Positions 62,077 to 64,000 of a DNA stretch of 64,000 nt are shown here, piece after piece. The DNA is from Lacimicrobium alkaliphilum (lineage in GTDB: Bacteria > Pseudomonadota > Gammaproteobacteria > Enterobacterales > Alteromonadaceae). Below the pieces are notes generated by a model. That model had not been told where the DNA came from. It saw nothing but the letters and a program-made list of their open reading frames with translations, and ran no database searches. The stretch lies in contig NZ_CP013650.1 of assembly GCF_001466725.1 (NCBI RefSeq), positions 3,782,001 to 3,846,000 on the forward strand, in the 5' to 3' direction. Every line of letters begins with the position of its first letter. Position 1 is the first letter of the stretch. Made by a program: the position numbers and the translations under genes.

Positions 62077-64000
62077 CTAACCCTCTTCTGATAAATCTTT
62101 TGCGCCCTGTAGCTGCGGTATACTGCCCCAGTCTCTGTCCAGCATAGCAGGAATTTCACTGGCCGGTTGTGGCCGTGAGAACAGGAAACCCTGTAGCAAT
62201 CTGCATCCCTGCTGCCTGAAAAAGGCTACCTGTTGCGGTGTTTCAATGCCTTCCGCCACGCAGTTCATATTCAGGCTCTCTGCCATTAACAGGGTAGTTT
62301 TAATGATGGCTTCATCGTTGTGATCCACGCCGATATCCCGCACAAAACTCTGATCTATTTTGATGGTCTGGATGGGAAAATCTTTAAGATACTTAAGGGA
62401 CGAATACCCTGTGCCGAAGTCATCCAGAGAAAAGCGCAAACCGGCTTTATGCAGTTTTTGCATACAAGTTCTGGCCTTGTCGTAATCTTTCATCAGCACG
62501 CCTTCGGTGATCTCAAACCTGATGGCGGATACCGGCAACTGAAAACAATTCAGCCTGGATATGACTTCCTCAGGCCGCAAGCCGGCCTCAAAATGTTTAG
62601 CCGAGAGGTTTATCGCCAGATAAGGCTTGGTGCCGGTGGCGTGCCAGTGGGAAAGTGCCAGCATGCCTCTGTCCATAGCCTGCCAGGTCATGGGCACGAT
62701 TAACCCCAATTCCTCGGCAAGGGGAATAAATTCTCCGGGAGAGATCATTTCACCATCGCAGCGCCAGCGCAGCAGCAGTTCAAAACCCACGGTCCGGCCT
62801 GATTCAATGTCCACTATGGGTTGATAGTGATTTTCAAACTCACCTTTCTTGAAGGCTGCCTTAAGTCTGTTTTCCATCAACAGCCGGCTGTGAACCTGCT
62901 GATTCATCTTGCTGGTGAAGTACTGATGCCGGTTGCGGCCATTGGCTTTGGCCTGATACATGGCAATGTCCGCAGATTTGAGCAAATCAGGAGGCGTTTG
63001 CGCATCATCAGGATACAAAGCGATGCCAACACTGGCCGACACGCTGACCTTGTGGTTACCTATGGTGATAGGTTGATCGATCTCTGAAATAATCTTGCGC
63101 GCCAGGGTAGCAAGGCGTGACTTGTCTTTAATATCCTCAATAACCACCACAAACTCGTCACCACCAAGCCGGCCGACCGTATCATCCAGCCGCAAACTGC
63201 CTTTTAAGCGATCGGTGATCTCAAGCAACAATCCATCACCCGCCTCATGACCTAATGAATCATTCACCTGCTTAAACTTGTCAAGATCGATAAAAAGTAC
63301 GGCCAGTTGCTGCCTGGTGCGCCTGGCATGATCAATGCCGTGCTGAATACGATCCAGCAATAAGTTGCGATTGGGCAAATTGGTCAGGCTGTCGTAGTTG
63401 GCCAGCAAACGCAGCTCTTCCTGGGCGCTTTTCTGTTCACTGATATCCGTCATTACAACGATATAGTGGCTGATCTCATTTGATGATTCCGCTGAAACTG
63501 CATTAATACTGACCATCAGATTGTGCAGCCTTTTATCCTGTCCGGTTATATCCAGCTCTCCACGCCAATGCGCACCAGCATCGAGTCCGTCCATCACCCG
63601 CCGATAAAACAGTCGCTGCTCATTACTGATAAAACTTTGTAATTGCAGACCAATATCGGTCTCCGGGTCGATACCCAGCGCTTCGCAGAACGCCTGATTA
63701 GCGGCAATAGGTAATCGCTCGTTATTAAAGATTAATACCCAATCACGGGTATGGCGGAATGCCTCACCGAATAGCCGCAACTTCTCTTCACTGACTCTGG
63801 TATGAGTCACATCAGTGCAGGTGCCGCTGATACGCAATATGCTGTCATCCTTGTCCCGCTCAACAACGCGGCCAAGATCCCGGTACCAATGCCATTGATT
63901 ATCTTCGGCGCGAAGGCGGTAACTGAGATCGAAATGATCAGCCTCTCCCTGAATAAAACGGCTCCAGGTTTGTTCGAAAGCCGGTTTGTCGTGGGGGTGC
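62077..64000 (-). CDS. PAS-PAS-GGDEF-EAL cyclic-di-GMP protein (N-terminus beyond window)
   Basis: The minus-strand frame stays open to the window edge, so the protein is longer than the 641 residues seen; a TTG at 63837 is not its start. Order: partial PAS_3 domain (up to ISGTCTDVTHTRVSEEKL), a second PAS (about 63790-63440), GGDEF domain with GRLGGDEFVVVIED and an intact RxxD inhibitory site (RLDD, five residues before), then an EAL domain. The EAL motif itself reads ELLLRW, but DDFGTGYSSL, the Mg-binding region and EITEG are present, so phosphodiesterase activity remains plausible. Both domains may be active, with PAS domains sensing the signal. It is the first visible gene of a two-gene unit with DUF962. 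Confidence 0.94.
   Translation of the reverse strand, partial: HPHDKPAFEQTWSRFIQGEADHFDLSYRLRAEDNQWHWYRDLGRVVERDKDDSILRISGTCTDVTHTRVSEEKLRLFGEAFRHTRDWVLIFNNERLPIAANQAFCEALGIDPETDIGLQLQSFISNEQRLFYRRVMDGLDAGAHWRGELDITGQDKRLHNLMVSINAVSAESSNEISHYIVVMTDISEQKSAQEELRLLANYDSLTNLPNRNLLLDRIQHGIDHARRTRQQLAVLFIDLDKFKQVNDSLGHEAGDGLLLEITDRLKGSLRLDDTVGRLGGDEFVVVIEDIKDKSRLATLARKIISEIDQPITIGNHKVSVSASVGIALYPDDAQTPPDLLKSADIAMYQAKANGRNRHQYFTSKMNQQVHSRLLMENRLKAAFKKGEFENHYQPIVDIESGRTVGFELLLRWRCDGEMISPGEFIPLAEELGLIVPMTWQAMDRGMLALSHWHATGTKPYLAINLSAKHFEAGLRPEEVISRLNCFQLPVSAIRFEITEGVLMKDYDKARTCMQKLHKAGLRFSLDDFGTGYSSLKYLKDFPIQTIKIDQSFVRDIGVDHNDEAIIKTTLLMAESLNMNCVAEGIETPQQVAFFRQQGCRLLQGFLFSRPQPASEIPAMLDRDWGSIPQLQGAKDLSEEG

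Overview
The window looks like chromosomal DNA of a heterotrophic gammaproteobacterium, most likely of the Alteromonadales (Alteromonadaceae-like). The reasons are the moderate GC content, the several large TonB-dependent receptors, the LacI- and GntR-controlled sugar loci, the FHS-type sugar permeases, the halogenase/SapC/cupin cassette next to a TonB receptor, and an E. coli-like selD. The genus cannot be fixed from sequence reading alone. I see no rRNA, tRNA, CRISPR array, prophage or insertion sequence. Two genes are cut by the window edges: a LacI regulator on the left and a PAS-GGDEF-EAL protein on the right.

Region 1 (1-12.1 kb) is an alpha-mannoside locus. A LacI-type regulator is divergent from a run of seven plus-strand genes: GH92 lipoprotein, FHS sugar permease, PfkB sugar kinase, mannose-isomerase-like AGE protein, GH92 lipoprotein, exported GH92 and an exported endonuclease/exonuclease/phosphatase-fold enzyme. 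Four of the junctions overlap or nearly overlap. The inferred pathway is that GH92 enzymes release mannose outside the cytoplasm, the permease imports it, the isomerase makes fructose and the kinase makes fructose 6-phosphate. A perfect TGTAATCGATTACA palindrome lies upstream of the first gene.

Region 2 (12.2-27.1 kb) has two TonB receptors. One is associated with a GntR/UTRA regulator and with anmK, and repeated TTGGTATT/AATACCA elements lie between receptor and anmK. The other is divergent from a winged-helix/PD40 membrane regulator, with an M16 lipoprotein peptidase beside it. A UspA protein and a lipoprotein metallophosphoesterase sit between them.

Region 3 (27.3-39.7 kb) is general physiology: a YtrA-type GntR/ABC/permease operon with a well-placed operator, two orphan periplasmic binding proteins, the selenium pair selD-mnmH, an FCD-type GntR divergent from an M24 peptidase and a fungal-type cytosine deaminase, and a SWIM-SNF2 helicase.

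Region 4 (39.7-59.8 kb) is a second sugar regulon. The shared operator TGTAAGCGCTTACA (or a near match) precedes a TonB receptor with a halogenase-SapC-cupin-halogenase cassette behind it, lies between the divergent GH1/GPH permease/LacI and FHS permease/GH3 operons, and precedes an exported polysaccharide deacetylase. GH1 plus an exported GH3 suggests a beta-glucan or beta-glucoside substrate. A GH43 enzyme, a nucleoside-recognition membrane protein and a VF530 protein lie between. The halogenase cassette, controlled with a carbohydrate locus rather than with any visible natural-product pathway, is the most promising candidate for undescribed biology here.

Region 5 (59.8-64 kb) holds a class-3-type aldehyde dehydrogenase, a VOC protein, an Mpo1/DUF962 protein and the c-di-GMP signalling protein.
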